A model generated the notes under the pieces. The model had not been told where the DNA came from. It was given only the letters and a program-made list of their open reading frames with translations, and searched no databases. From assembly GCA_963590165.1 (NCBI GenBank), contig CAVANO010000002.1, positions 4,505 through 68,504 of the forward strand: 64,000 nucleotides of DNA, written 5' to 3'. This document shows positions 50,746-59,012 of the stretch, piece by piece. The DNA is from UBA11524 sp963590165. GTDB taxonomy: Bacteria; Bacillota; Clostridia; Christensenellales; Aristaeellaceae. The translations under genes were made by a program, and so were the position numbers. How positions within the stretch are numbered: the first letter of the stretch is position 1; each line of letters begins with the position of its first letter.

Positions 50746-51448
50746 CGCTTTCTGCCTCCTGTATTCTTGTGTAGTGGGTCACGGGGTATTCCGCAATCGG
50801 TGCCGGCGTGGGCTGCCCTGTCAACGGGTCAACCATCCAGCTTGCCTCATCTTCCGCTTCTTCCGCAAACAACGAATAATGCATATCGTTCGTGTCGTAT
50901 GAATTCGGGTCCTTGTTCTCCATCATCAGCACATCCAGCCGGAAGTCGCGCCGCTTCACGCGTCCGCTGCCGACCCAGCTCCATTCGCTGAAGATGATGG
51001 GCTGACCGTTGCTTTCTCGCATCGTCAGCGCATCGCCGCACAGGATGTTCCGCCGCAGGATGAAACGCACCGTTTCACGGCACTGGTCGTTGCAGGCTTT
51101 TTTGCATGCCTTCGTGTACGCCTCGTCCCAGATTTGAAAGAGCCGCTCGCGGCACTCATCCACATTGTCCTGCAGGATGTCCACGCCGTAGATGCTCATC
51201 ATTGCTTTGACGGACTCCTGCTGCCATACGCCCGGCTTGTTCTTGCCGACGGTGTCCACCACAGCCAGCTTCCGGCGGATAATTTCTGCTAAAAAATTGC
51301 CATTGCCGCATGCCGGCTCCAGAAATGTCGAATCGATGCGCTCCGTTTCCTGCTTCACAAGGTCGAGCATTGCGTTCACTTCGCGCTCCGCCGTGAAAAC
51401 CTCGCCGTGATCCGCAACGCGCTTCTTGGACTTGATTTGCTTCTCCAC
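50735..51448 (-). CDS. DNA-methyltransferase-like partner protein lacking motif IV
   Basis: 237 aa from GTG 51448, which has AAGGGAG 7 nt upstream; a TTG nine codons further upstream lacks such a site. It shows VADHGEVFTAEREVNAML and an intact SAM-binding motif I, FLEPACGNGNFLAEI (near 43-57), but no (N/D)PP(Y/F): the segment where it would be expected reads IIFSEWSWVGSG. So it probably binds SAM or has a structural role and needs the neighbouring Eco57I-type enzyme for catalysis. The two genes overlap by 11 nt. First gene of the restriction operon. Confidence 0.8.
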   Translation of the reverse strand: MEKQIKSKKRVADHGEVFTAEREVNAMLDLVKQETERIDSTFLEPACGNGNFLAEIIRRKLAVVDTVGKNKPGVWQQESVKAMMSIYGVDILQDNVDECRERLFQIWDEAYTKACKKACNDQCRETVRFILRRNILCGDALTMRESNGQPIIFSEWSWVGSGRVKRRDFRLDVLMMENKDPNSYDTNDMHYSLFAEEAEDEASWMVDPLTGQPTPAPIAEYPVTHYTRIQEAESDGD

Positions 51449-51473
51449 TGCGAAGCTCCCTTCATAGGCGTAC

Positions 51474-51527
51474 AAGTGTACACACTTTCTTAAATCATAT
51501 TATAACATGACATGTTAGAAACGGCAA
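51474..51527 (-). promoter_or_regulatory. Promoter with two palindromic operators for the restriction operon
   Basis: Minus strand TTGCCG (51522-51527), 17-nt spacer, TATAAT (51499-51504). The spacer contains the perfect palindrome AACATG-A-CATGTT (51504-51516), and just downstream of the -10 lies AAGTGT-AC-ACACTT (51475-51488). The arrangement fits repression or timing control by a small DNA-binding protein, which is not encoded in the operon. Confidence 0.7.
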
Positions 51528-51648
51528 TTGCTGCAAGAAAAAATTATAAAGTTTCCAATTTTTCGTGCAGAAAACTTGACGATCCTCGCGTTAAATGATG
51601 ACATGCTTTTCATGAATATATCAATCTACAGTATTGTATCCCCCAAAA

Positions 51649-51681
51649 CAAAAAAGGAAGCCATGATTTCTCAAGGCTTCC
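51649..51681 (-). terminator. Terminator after tRNA-Ala
   Basis: Minus strand GGAAGCC and GGCTTCC close on TTGAGAAATCAT, followed by T6. It separates the tRNA from the restriction operon promoter. Confidence 0.85.
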
Positions 51682-51687
51682 GAGGCG

Positions 51688-51760
51688 TGGAGCATAGCGG
51701 ATTCGAACCGCTGACCCCAACACTGCCAGTGTTGTGCGCTACCAGCTGCGCTAATGCCCC
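51688..51760 (-). tRNA. tRNA-Ala (anticodon GGC)
   Basis: 73 nt: acceptor GGGGCAT/ATGCTCC (one G-U), anticodon loop CTGGCAG, T-arm AGCGGTTCGAATCCGCT, discriminator A, no encoded CCA. Promoter TTGACA-17-TATACT lies at 51773-51801. Its 3' end faces the restriction island, a common integration site. Confidence 0.95.
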
Positions 51761-51772
51761 GCAACAGGACAA

Positions 51773-51801
51773 AGTATAGCACATTTCAGACAGCATGTCA
51801 A
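51773..51801 (-). promoter_or_regulatory. Promoter of tRNA-Ala
   Basis: Minus strand TTGACA (51796-51801), 17-nt spacer, TATACT (51773-51778). Confidence 0.85.
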
Positions 51802-51856
51802 GGGCTTTGGGAAGAAAAAATGCAGGTGCTCTGTCAAATTTCTTTTCTCTTTCCAC

Positions 51857-51885
51857 TTGACGAACGCCTCATATTGTGGTAGAAT
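51857..51885 (+). promoter_or_regulatory. Promoter of the tRNA-Ser pair
   Basis: TTGACG (51857-51862), 17-nt spacer, TAGAAT (51880-51885), 20 nt before the first tRNA-Ser. Confidence 0.8.
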
Positions 51886-51905
51886 AATGAGGCTGGTTCC
51901 ATTAT

Positions 51906-51994
51906 GGAGAGATGGCCGAGCGGTTGATGGCGCTGGTCTTGAAAACCAGTGATACCGAAAGGTACCGGGGGTTCGAATCCCTCTCTCTCCGCCA
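51906..51994 (+). tRNA. tRNA-Ser (anticodon TGA), CCA encoded
   Basis: Class II tRNA: acceptor GGAGAGA/TCTCTCC, D-arm TGGCCGAGCGGTTGA, anticodon loop CTTGAAA, long variable arm, T-arm GGGGGTTCGAATCCCTC, discriminator G, and CCA at 51992-51994. Confidence 0.95.
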
Positions 51995-52024
51995 GCTTTT
52001 GTCTGACAACGCTATACTTGACAT

Positions 52025-52112
52025 GGAGAAGTACCCAAGTGGCCGAAGGGGCTCCCCTGCTAAGGGAGTAGTGTGCGTAAGCGCAGCCCGGGTTCAAATC
52101 CCGGCTTCTCCG
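52025..52112 (+). tRNA. tRNA-Ser (anticodon GCT)
   Basis: Class II tRNA: acceptor GGAGAAG/CTTCTCC, anticodon loop CTGCTAA, variable arm GTGTGCGTAAGCGCA, T-arm CCGGGTTCAAATCCCGG, discriminator G; CCA not encoded. Cotranscribed with the upstream tRNA-Ser. Confidence 0.95.
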
Positions 52113-52118
52113 CTGAAA

Positions 52119-52157
52119 AGTCCGCAATCGTCTTTCGATGGTTGCGGGCTTTTTTGT
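52119..52157 (+). terminator. Terminator after the tRNA-Ser pair
   Basis: GTCCGCAATCG and CGATGGTTGCGGGC form a stem around TCTTT, followed by T6. Confidence 0.9.
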
Positions 52158-52307
52158 GCATGGTACCTTTTCCTGCGCCGTCCGCCGGCAGGTTTTTCTC
52201 GGCGTACTGCCGCCGCGGTTGACCTGTCAATTATGTCCGGTAATTTCCCTCTTTTTCCATTCGATTGCAAAAGCATTGTAAATTGTGAAAATAATATCGT
52301 TAAGAAC

Positions 52308-52336
52308 TTGACAAAGCACGTATTCTCTGCTACACT
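52308..52336 (+). promoter_or_regulatory. Promoter of adhE
   Basis: TTGACA (52308-52313), 17-nt spacer, TACACT (52331-52336). Upstream, TTGTGAAAATAAT near 52283 resembles one half of a Rex (redox repressor) site, but the second half is poor. The rest of the 52158-52307 gap shows nothing recognisable. Confidence 0.7.
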
Positions 52337-52410
52337 GTACTCGTACCCCAGAGCAATGCTTGAGTTTCCCGTCCGGAAGGACGAACGAATCATTAAGGAG
52401 AGAGAACAGT

Positions 52411-55014
52411 ATGGCGAAGGAATATCCGATCGTAGACAGCGTGGAAAGCTTCGAGGCGGCACTTGCCCGTGTACGCGCGGCGCAGAAAATCTACGCAACC
52501 TATACGCAGGAGCAGGTCGACCATATTTTCAAGGCAGCCGCGCTCGCTGCAAATAACATGCGCATTCCGCTGGCGAAGATGGCGGTTGAGGAGACCGGCA
52601 TGGGCGTCGTGGAAGACAAGGTGATCAAGAATCACTACGCTGCAGAATATATCTATAATGCTTATAAGGACACGCAGACCGTCGGCGTGCTGGAGCGCAA
52701 CGAGGCGTACGGCATGATGAAGGTTGCCGAACCGATCGGCGTTGTCGCGGCGGTTATCCCGACGACGAACCCCACCTCCACCGCAATTTTCAAGACGCTG
52801 ATCTGCCTGAAGACCCGCAACGGCATCATCATTTCTCCGCATCCCCGTGCGAAGAAGTCCACGATCGCCGCCGCGAAGGTCGTGTTGGAAGCTGCTGTGG
52901 CAGCCGGCGCGCCGGAAGACATCATCTCCTGGATTGACATCCCGTCCCTGGAACTGACGAACATGGCAATGAAGGAAGCCGACATCATCCTCGCGACCGG
53001 CGGTCCGGGCATGGTCAAGGCTGCATATTCCTCCGGCAAGCCCGCGCTGGGTGTCGGCGCCGGCAACACGCCCGCCATCATCGATGATTCCGCGGACGTG
53101 CGCGTGGCAGTCAACTCCATCATCCACTCCAAGACGTTCGACAACGGCATGATCTGCGCATCTGAGCAGTCCACCATTGTGCTGGACGGCATCTACGATG
53201 CAGTCAAGGCAGAATTCATCAACCGCGGCGCGTACTTCCTCGAAGGTGAGGAGCTGGACAAGGTTCGCAAGACCATCATTATCAACGGCGCACTGAATGC
53301 CAAGATCGTCGGTCAGAAGGCGTACACCATTGCCAAGCTCTCCGGCGTTGATGTGCCCGAAACCACCAAGGTCCTCATCGGCGAGGTTGAGTCTGTCGAC
53401 CTGTCCGAGGAATTTGCGCACGAGAAGCTGTCTCCTGTTCTGGCAATGTACCGCGCCAAGGACATTGACGACGCGTTCGACAAGGCAGAGCACCTCATCG
53501 CGGACGGCGGCTACGGCCATACGTCCTCCATCTACCTGAATGCCGTCACCAAGAAGGATCTGATTGACCGCTTCGCCGCGCGCATGAAGACCTGCCGTAT
53601 TCTGGTCAACACGCCTTCCTCTCAGGGCGGTATCGGCGACCTGTACAACTTCATGCTCCGTCCTTCCCTGACGCTGGGCTGCGGCTCCTGGGGCGGCAAC
53701 TCCGTCTCCGAGAACGTGGGCGTCAAGCACCTGCTCAACGTCAAGACTGTCGCGATTCGGAGGGAGAATATGCTGTGGTTCCGCGCACCTGAAAAGGTCT
53801 ACATGAAGAAGGGCTGCCTGCCGGTCGCCCTGAACGAGCTCAAGACCGTCATGGGCAAGAAGCGCTGCTTCATCGTCACCGACGCGTTCCTGTTCAAATC
53901 CGGCTTCACGAAGGCCATCACCGATAAGCTCGACGAAATGGGCATCGTCCACACCACGTTCTACGATGTCGCGCCCGACCCGTCCCTTGCCTGCGCGAAG
54001 GAAGGCGCCAAGGCCATGACTTCCTTCCAGCCGGACTGCATCATCGCCATCGGCGGCGGTTCCGCAATGGATGCCGGCAAGATCATGTGGGTCATGTACG
54101 AACATCCTGAGGTCGACTTCCTCGACATGGCCATGCGCTTCATGGATATCCGCAAGCGTGTGTACACCTTCCCGAAGATGGGTGAAAAGGCATACTTCAT
54201 CGCGGTTCCGACCTCCGCCGGCACAGGCTCCGAAGTCACGCCGTTCGCCGTCATCACCGACCAGGACTCCGGCGTCAAATATCCGCTGGCCGACTACGAG
54301 CTGCTGCCCAAGATGGCCATCGTTGATGCAGACATGATGATGTCCGCGCCGAAGGGGCTGACGTCCGCCTCCGGTATCGATGCGCTGACCCACGCGCTGG
54401 AAGCCTATGCCTCCATGATGGCGACCGACTTCACTGACGGTCTCGCCAAGCAGGCGGCACAGCTGATTTTTGAATATCTCCCGGCATGCTATGACAACGG
54501 CCAGAATGAGCCTGTCGCCCGCGAAAAGATGGGCAACGCCGCCACGATGGCCGGTATGGCGTTCGCAAATGCCTTCCTGGGTGTTTGCCACTCCATGGCG
54601 CATAAGCTTGGCGCGTTCCATCACCTGCCGCACGGCATTGCCAACGCGCTGCTGATTGAGCTGGTCATCCGCTACAACAGCGCCGAGGTTCCTGCGAAGA
54701 TGGGCACCTTCCCGCAGTACGCCTATCCGCACACGAAGCGCCGTTATGCCGAATTCGGCGAATACCTGGGCTTCAAGGGTGCGAATGACGACGAGACCGT
54801 TGAGAACCTCATCCGCAACATCCATGCCCTGAAGGAGCGTGTCGGTATCAAGAATACCATCCGCGACTACGGCGTGGACGAGGAGAAGTTCCTCGCAACG
54901 CTCGATGAAATGTCCGAGCAGGCGTTCGATGACCAGTGCACCGCCGCGAACCCCCGTTATCCGCTCATCAGCGAAATCAAGGAAATGTATCTCAAGGCGT
55001 ATTACGGCGAGTAA
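52411..55014 (+). CDS. adhE: Bifunctional acetaldehyde-CoA/alcohol dehydrogenase
   Basis: Turns acetyl-CoA to acetaldehyde and then ethanol, using two NADH; a fermentative redox sink for the acetyl-CoA made by PFOR. 867 aa, standard length. N-terminal ALDH half with PTTNPTSTAIFKTL and catalytic Cys in FDNGMICASEQS (near residue 249); C-terminal iron-dependent ADH half with AIGGGSAMDAGK, SAGTGSEVTPFA (near 605) and metal-binding HSMAHKLGAFHHLPHG (near 728-743). ATG 52411 lies behind AAGGAGAGAGAACAGT. Own promoter and terminator. Confidence 0.98.
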   Translation: MAKEYPIVDSVESFEAALARVRAAQKIYATYTQEQVDHIFKAAALAANNMRIPLAKMAVEETGMGVVEDKVIKNHYAAEYIYNAYKDTQTVGVLERNEAYGMMKVAEPIGVVAAVIPTTNPTSTAIFKTLICLKTRNGIIISPHPRAKKSTIAAAKVVLEAAVAAGAPEDIISWIDIPSLELTNMAMKEADIILATGGPGMVKAAYSSGKPALGVGAGNTPAIIDDSADVRVAVNSIIHSKTFDNGMICASEQSTIVLDGIYDAVKAEFINRGAYFLEGEELDKVRKTIIINGALNAKIVGQKAYTIAKLSGVDVPETTKVLIGEVESVDLSEEFAHEKLSPVLAMYRAKDIDDAFDKAEHLIADGGYGHTSSIYLNAVTKKDLIDRFAARMKTCRILVNTPSSQGGIGDLYNFMLRPSLTLGCGSWGGNSVSENVGVKHLLNVKTVAIRRENMLWFRAPEKVYMKKGCLPVALNELKTVMGKKRCFIVTDAFLFKSGFTKAITDKLDEMGIVHTTFYDVAPDPSLACAKEGAKAMTSFQPDCIIAIGGGSAMDAGKIMWVMYEHPEVDFLDMAMRFMDIRKRVYTFPKMGEKAYFIAVPTSAGTGSEVTPFAVITDQDSGVKYPLADYELLPKMAIVDADMMMSAPKGLTSASGIDALTHALEAYASMMATDFTDGLAKQAAQLIFEYLPACYDNGQNEPVAREKMGNAATMAGMAFANAFLGVCHSMAHKLGAFHHLPHGIANALLIELVIRYNSAEVPAKMGTFPQYAYPHTKRRYAEFGEYLGFKGANDDETVENLIRNIHALKERVGIKNTIRDYGVDEEKFLATLDEMSEQAFDDQCTAANPRYPLISEIKEMYLKAYYGE

Positions 55015-55022
55015 TCCGAATC

Positions 55023-55063
55023 ACCCCGGCTTGGCAGATGTGCTTCTGCCGGGTCGGGGTTTC
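55023..55063 (+). terminator. Terminator after adhE
   Basis: ACCCCGGC..GGCAGA and TCTGCCGGGTCGGGGT pair around TGTGC, then TTTCC. Confidence 0.75.
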
Positions 55064-55218
55064 CTGTTCTGGCGCGAAAATATTTTCGGTTGTCAGCAGG
55101 AATGTCATTTCTGGATGTAGAATAGATAAAATAAGACATTCGCAAAGAATGCAGTTGTCGATTTTTTCAGCGAAACGCGGGCTTGTTTGTCCCGTTTGAA
55201 TACGCAAGGAGGTTCACT

Positions 55219-55968
55219 ATGGATTTCAGCAATGTGATTGCCGTTCGTGACAATAAGAAGATTTATCGTGACGGCGACAAGGCGATCAAAGTATTTTCCG
55301 AAAGCTACAGCAAGGCGGACATCCTCAACGAGGCGCTGAACACCGCACGCGTCGAGGAAACCGGTCTGCCGATTCCCAAGCTTCTGGCGGTCAACACCGT
55401 TGACGGTCAGTGGGCAATCACCACCGAATTTATTGAGGGCAAGACGCTCGCGACCATCATGGCAGAGCAGCCCGAACGTGAGGATGAGCTGCTCAATCTG
55501 TTCGTTGACATTCAGATGGACGTGCTGGCGCATACCTGCCCGATGCTCAACAACCTGACCGAAAAGATGCAGCGCAAGATTTCCGCGACGACGCTTGATG
55601 CCACGACCCGCTATGAGCTGCATACCCGTCTGGCTGCGATGCGCGTCCACCACAAAGTCTGCCACGGCGACTTCAACCCATCCAACATCATCATCACGCC
55701 CGAAGGCAAATGGTATCTGCTGGACTGGTCGCATGCGACGCAGGGCAACGCCTCCGCTGACGTGGCGCGCACGTACCTGCTGTTCGTGCTGGACGGCAAG
55801 CAGGAGCTGGCGGAAAAGTATATCAACCTCTTCTGCAAGAAGAGCGACACCGCCAAGCAGTATGTCCAGAAGTGGATTCCGATTGTCGCCGCAAGCCAGT
55901 CCGTTAAGGGCAAGCCGGAAGAGCGCGAACTGCTGACCCACTGGGCAAGCGTCTGCGAATACGAGTGA
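55219..55968 (+). CDS. Aminoglycoside-phosphotransferase-fold (APH) kinase
   Basis: 249 aa. Kinase-like fold: ATP-site lysine in KAIKVFSESYSKADI, catalytic loop VCHGDFNPSNIII near residue 155 (Brenner motif HGDFxPxN) and metal-binding Asp in YLLDWSHATQG. ATG 55219 lies behind AAGGAGGTTCACT. These stand-alone kinases phosphorylate small molecules such as choline, homoserine, thiamine or sugars; the substrate cannot be told here. Monocistronic, between two strong terminators. Confidence 0.85.
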   Translation: MDFSNVIAVRDNKKIYRDGDKAIKVFSESYSKADILNEALNTARVEETGLPIPKLLAVNTVDGQWAITTEFIEGKTLATIMAEQPEREDELLNLFVDIQMDVLAHTCPMLNNLTEKMQRKISATTLDATTRYELHTRLAAMRVHHKVCHGDFNPSNIIITPEGKWYLLDWSHATQGNASADVARTYLLFVLDGKQELAEKYINLFCKKSDTAKQYVQKWIPIVAASQSVKGKPEERELLTHWASVCEYE

Positions 55969-56019
55969 TTCATCACGCTTTCGTCAAAGCGTCAAATTGC
56001 TTTGACGGCACACAAAAAC

Positions 56020-56057
56020 AGGGAGGCTGCCATCAAGCAGCCTCCCCTTATTTTTGC
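56020..56057. terminator. Bidirectional terminator
   Basis: GGGAGGCTGC-CATCAA-GCAGCCTCCC, A-rich on the left and TTATTTTTG on the right, ends both the APH gene and the convergent thrC-side operon. A GTCAAAGC/GCTTTGAC stem lies just before it. Confidence 0.9.
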
Positions 56058-56063
56058 CTTTGA

Positions 56064-56621
56064 TTACGGTTCATTGTCCTCTTCGTACTCAACGCCATCG
56101 CTGTAGATAACGAGCTGCGGCTTATTTTCCTCGGGCGGAAAATGGCGCCAGCACTCCTCGCCGCCGGACGTATCCACCAGCACGCTCAGCACCGCGCCGT
56201 TATCGAAGCACATCGTGACATCGCCGATGGAATCCACCATCACCGTGCACACGCGGTATGCGCTGGCAAGCAGCAGCGCGTTCATTTCGGCAATGCGGTC
56301 ATCGAGGCGGTTCGCGCCTTCATCGTCGCAGCGGTAGTCCTCGGGGATAAAGTCCTCCTCATATCCCTGTGCCTGCCATAGCTGCCACATTTTCTCCGAG
56401 GGCTGAAAATAATCGCTGTGCGCAAAGACCATGCGACCGTCCTGAACGAAACGATAATAGCACTGAAGCCGCAAAACATGCTCTCGGCTTTCCTGCCCGA
56501 GCCCGGCGGGCTCCGCGAAGGTCAGAAGCAGCATCTCGTTTGTCCGGTTCATTTCGGACAGCGTGCAGCCGACAAGGGTATTGAGCGTTTCCTGAACCAG
56601 AAGCATGTCCGTATTGTTCAT
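56064..56621 (-). CDS. Conserved hypothetical protein, downstream of thrC
   Basis: 185 aa from ATG 56621, which has AGGAAGG upstream. Acidic, cytoplasmic, no membrane segment; Trp/Tyr-rich middle (KMWQLWQAQGYEEDFIPEDY) and a beta-strand-like end (VTMCFDNGAVLSVLVDTSGG then EECWRHF). I do not recognise the family. The mix of a short N-terminal helix and strands ending in a DVTMCFDNG-type hairpin recalls small immunity or DUF proteins, but that is not firm. It follows thrC by 30 nt and is probably cotranscribed. Confidence 0.65.
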   Translation of the reverse strand: MNNTDMLLVQETLNTLVGCTLSEMNRTNEMLLLTFAEPAGLGQESREHVLRLQCYYRFVQDGRMVFAHSDYFQPSEKMWQLWQAQGYEEDFIPEDYRCDDEGANRLDDRIAEMNALLLASAYRVCTVMVDSIGDVTMCFDNGAVLSVLVDTSGGEECWRHFPPEENKPQLVIYSDGVEYEEDNEP

Positions 56622-56651
56622 GTTGATCCTTCCTGATTGCAAACCTGATTG

Positions 56652-58148
56652 TCACGCGCCAAAGGCGGACAGCACCGCCTGTGCCATGGCATCCTTCTCG
56701 CAATGCGCCGTATGACGGATCGGCAGCGTCCGCAGTGCACTGACCTGCTCAGGCACCGGCAGACCGGATACTGCGGACAGGCGCTCGGAGCACGCAAATG
56801 CATCGAGTCCCTTGACCTCGTCCCGACCGGCAACGGATGCAAGAACATCTGCAGCAAACTTGTACGGGCTTGCCGTCGACACGATGACCGTCTGCGTCAT
56901 GTCACCCGTCTTTTCGCGGTACTGACGGAGCACGCGGCTTGCCACTGCCGTATGCGTATCCATCAGATAATGATCCTGATGGAAGATGCGAGCGATTTCA
57001 TCCGCACCCTCGCTGTCATCCGCGTAGCCGGCGGCGAACACGCTCAGCAGCCAGTCGAGCCGCTGTTCGCCGATGGCGTAGCTGTGGGATTCCTTGAGCT
57101 GTTCCATCCAGCGCCTGATGAGTGCTCCGTCGCGATCAGCGCATTCAAACAGCAGACGTTCGAGGTTCGAGGAAATCAGGATGTCCATCGAGGGCGATGT
57201 CGTCTTGTAGAACTGGCGGCGCGTGTCGTAGACACCGTTCGTGAAGAAGTCCGTCAGCACGTTGTTGCGGTTCGAAGCGCAGATGAGCCGTCCGACCGGC
57301 AGACCCATGCAGCGCGCATAATAGCCGGCAAGAATGTTGCCGAAATTGCCCGTCGGCACGACAAAGTTAACCGAATCGCCCAGCGCAATCGCGCCGCTTG
57401 CAAGCAGCTCGGCGTAGGCGGAGAAGTAATACACAATCTGCGGCACGAGACGGCCGAAGTTGATGGAATTGGCGGAGGACAGCACCTTGCCGCGCTCAGC
57501 AACCTGCTGATGGAATTTCTCCGAGGCAAACAGCGCCTTCACGCCGGACTGCGCATCATCGAAATTGCCGTTAATCGCAATGACATGCGTGTTGCTGCCG
57601 CCGGTGGTGGTCATCTGCAGCTTCTGGACATCGCTGACGCCGTCCGTGGGATAGAAGACGGTGCAGGATGTGCCGGGAACATCCTTGAAGCCTTCCAGCG
57701 CTGCCTTGCCGGTGTCGCCGCTCGTCGCGACGAGAATGGCAATCTCATGATGCTCACCGTTCTTGCGGGCGGAGAGCGTTGTCAGATGCGGCAGAAGCTG
57801 CAGCGCCATGTCCTTGAACGCCAGCGTCGGACCGTGGAACAGCTCCAGCACATGCGTCGTGTCGTTGAGCTTCTTCACCGGCGCGATGGCAGGCGTATCG
57901 AACTTGGGCGTGGAATACGCCTCGGCAATCGCCTGTTCCAGCTCGGCAGACGTGAAGTCATCGAGGAAGCCGCGCAGGATGGTCAGCGCACGGGCGCGGT
58001 AATCCATCTGTGCGAGCGATGCAATGTCCGCCGGCTTCATCTGCGGAAAGACCGTCGGCACATACAGGCCGCCGTCAGGGGCAAGACCGCGAAGAATGGC
58101 TTGGGATGCTGTGACGCAGGCACCGCCGCGGGTGGAAATGAATGACAT
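56652..58148 (-). CDS. thrC: Threonine synthase
   Basis: PLP enzyme turning O-phosphohomoserine into threonine. 498 aa, long (ThrC2-type) form. N-terminus MSFISTRGG; PLP lysine in LAFKDMALQLLP (near 112); GDTGKAAL, the family signature VATSGDTGKAALEGF (near 155) and VVPTGNFGNILAGYYA for phosphate/PLP binding. ATG 58148 lies 9-10 nt after GGAG; a GTG three codons earlier is too close to that site. Confidence 0.97.
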   Translation of the reverse strand: MSFISTRGGACVTASQAILRGLAPDGGLYVPTVFPQMKPADIASLAQMDYRARALTILRGFLDDFTSAELEQAIAEAYSTPKFDTPAIAPVKKLNDTTHVLELFHGPTLAFKDMALQLLPHLTTLSARKNGEHHEIAILVATSGDTGKAALEGFKDVPGTSCTVFYPTDGVSDVQKLQMTTTGGSNTHVIAINGNFDDAQSGVKALFASEKFHQQVAERGKVLSSANSINFGRLVPQIVYYFSAYAELLASGAIALGDSVNFVVPTGNFGNILAGYYARCMGLPVGRLICASNRNNVLTDFFTNGVYDTRRQFYKTTSPSMDILISSNLERLLFECADRDGALIRRWMEQLKESHSYAIGEQRLDWLLSVFAAGYADDSEGADEIARIFHQDHYLMDTHTAVASRVLRQYREKTGDMTQTVIVSTASPYKFAADVLASVAGRDEVKGLDAFACSERLSAVSGLPVPEQVSALRTLPIRHTAHCEKDAMAQAVLSAFGA

Positions 58149-58212
58149 AAGGTTCACGCTCCTATCCGCGGGTCATGCCCGCTTTAAATCGTTAAACTGC
58201 CATGAATGAAAG

Positions 58213-58248
58213 AAAGGGGACGGCGGCATATGATCGTCCGCCGCCCCT
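58213..58248 (-). terminator. Terminator after the small P-loop gene
   Basis: Minus strand GGGGCGGCGG and CCGCCGTCCCC pair around ACGATCATATG, followed by TTTCTTTC. Confidence 0.85.
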
Positions 58249-58272
58249 CGGGCTGCTGTAGACAGCGTGGAG

Positions 58273-58683
58273 TTAGATGATGTAGCCCTTGCAGAAGTCC
58301 GGCAGATCCTCAGGATCGGCGCTGACAGAGAGCACGAAGGTTACATCATGCTTTGCCGCGTACTTTGCGAGGCTGTCGAAGAACCACTTCGAGTCGGCAA
58401 GGTCGATCTTGATGAGCTTCAGGAACGCGTCGATGAAGACGGTCTTGATGTCATAGTTGCTTGCGAGCATGCCGCCGAGGAAGCCCAGGAACATTTCCGC
58501 ACCGGAAACGCTGTACTCTTCGACATTCACAAAACGCACCGCGCGATCGACTTCATACATGTAGCTGTCGTTCTTGTCAAGGAAAACGACATTGCCGGCG
58601 CTGGTCTTGGCGGTATTGTTGGTCATATCGATCAGCCGCTTGGTCTTACCGGTGCCCTTCTTGCCTGCGATGATCTGAATCAT
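58273..58683 (-). CDS. Small P-loop NTPase-like protein
   Basis: 136 aa. Walker A IIAGKKGTGKTKRL at the N-terminus (GxxxxGKT) and a Walker-B-like hydrophobic strand ending in Asp (DIKTVFIDAFLKLI) at mid-length. It is too short for a full AAA or Rec fold. Homologues in Clostridia have been labelled 'twitching motility protein PilT', which is not justified by content. CAAGGAGGCGTTTCCC precedes ATG 58683. It has its own promoter with an operator-like palindrome. Confidence 0.75.
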   Translation of the reverse strand: MIQIIAGKKGTGKTKRLIDMTNNTAKTSAGNVVFLDKNDSYMYEVDRAVRFVNVEEYSVSGAEMFLGFLGGMLASNYDIKTVFIDAFLKLIKIDLADSKWFFDSLAKYAAKHDVTFVLSVSADPEDLPDFCKGYII

Positions 58684-58721
58684 GGGAAACGCCTCCTTGT
58701 GAATAAGTGTTTCGTAAAAGT

Positions 58722-58750
58722 ATTATAACCCATTTTGGGTCAATATGCAA
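58722..58750 (-). promoter_or_regulatory. Promoter with palindrome in the spacer
   Basis: Minus strand TTGCAT (58745-58750), 17-nt spacer, TATAAT (58722-58727). The spacer contains ACCCA-TTT-TGGGT (58728-58740), a perfect 5-bp dyad that could be a repressor site. Confidence 0.65.
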
Positions 58751-58864
58751 TCCTTCTAACGAATTTCCTTCATGATTTACAACGATCGGCGACAAAAGCG
58801 CATTATGCTCTGTCTACCGCATGCCGATTTGCAGTAAAATCCGCGAATTCAGCGTATTTTCTGC

Positions 58865-58893
58865 TTGACAAAGCGTTCTTTCTATAGTAAAAT
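58865..58893 (+). promoter_or_regulatory. Promoter of rplM-rpsI
   Basis: TTGACA (58865-58870), 17-nt spacer, TAAAAT (58888-58893). Confidence 0.85.
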
Positions 58894-58899
58894 AGCATT

Positions 58900-59005
58900 T
58901 GGCATCAATAGCTCCGCTTGCCCCGGAACCTATTGAAACACCCGCGGAGGACATGCGACCATCATGCCGTACCGCACCAACATAGAGACCTACACTTAGG
59001 GAGGA
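58900..59005 (+). ncRNA. Ribosomal-protein leader (L13-type) upstream of rplM
   Basis: About 105 nt of untranslated leader with possible stems (for example CCGCGG near 58952 with its facing purines). Firmicute rplM-rpsI operons carry an L13-binding leader; the position fits that family. Not checked against the covariance model. The remaining 58751-58864 stretch shows nothing recognisable. Confidence 0.5.
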
Positions 59006-59012
59006 AATACCT

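Noticed and set aside
52283..52307. Rex operator in front of adhE
   Set aside because: Only one half-site (TTGTGA) is convincing, so it is mentioned but not listed as a site.
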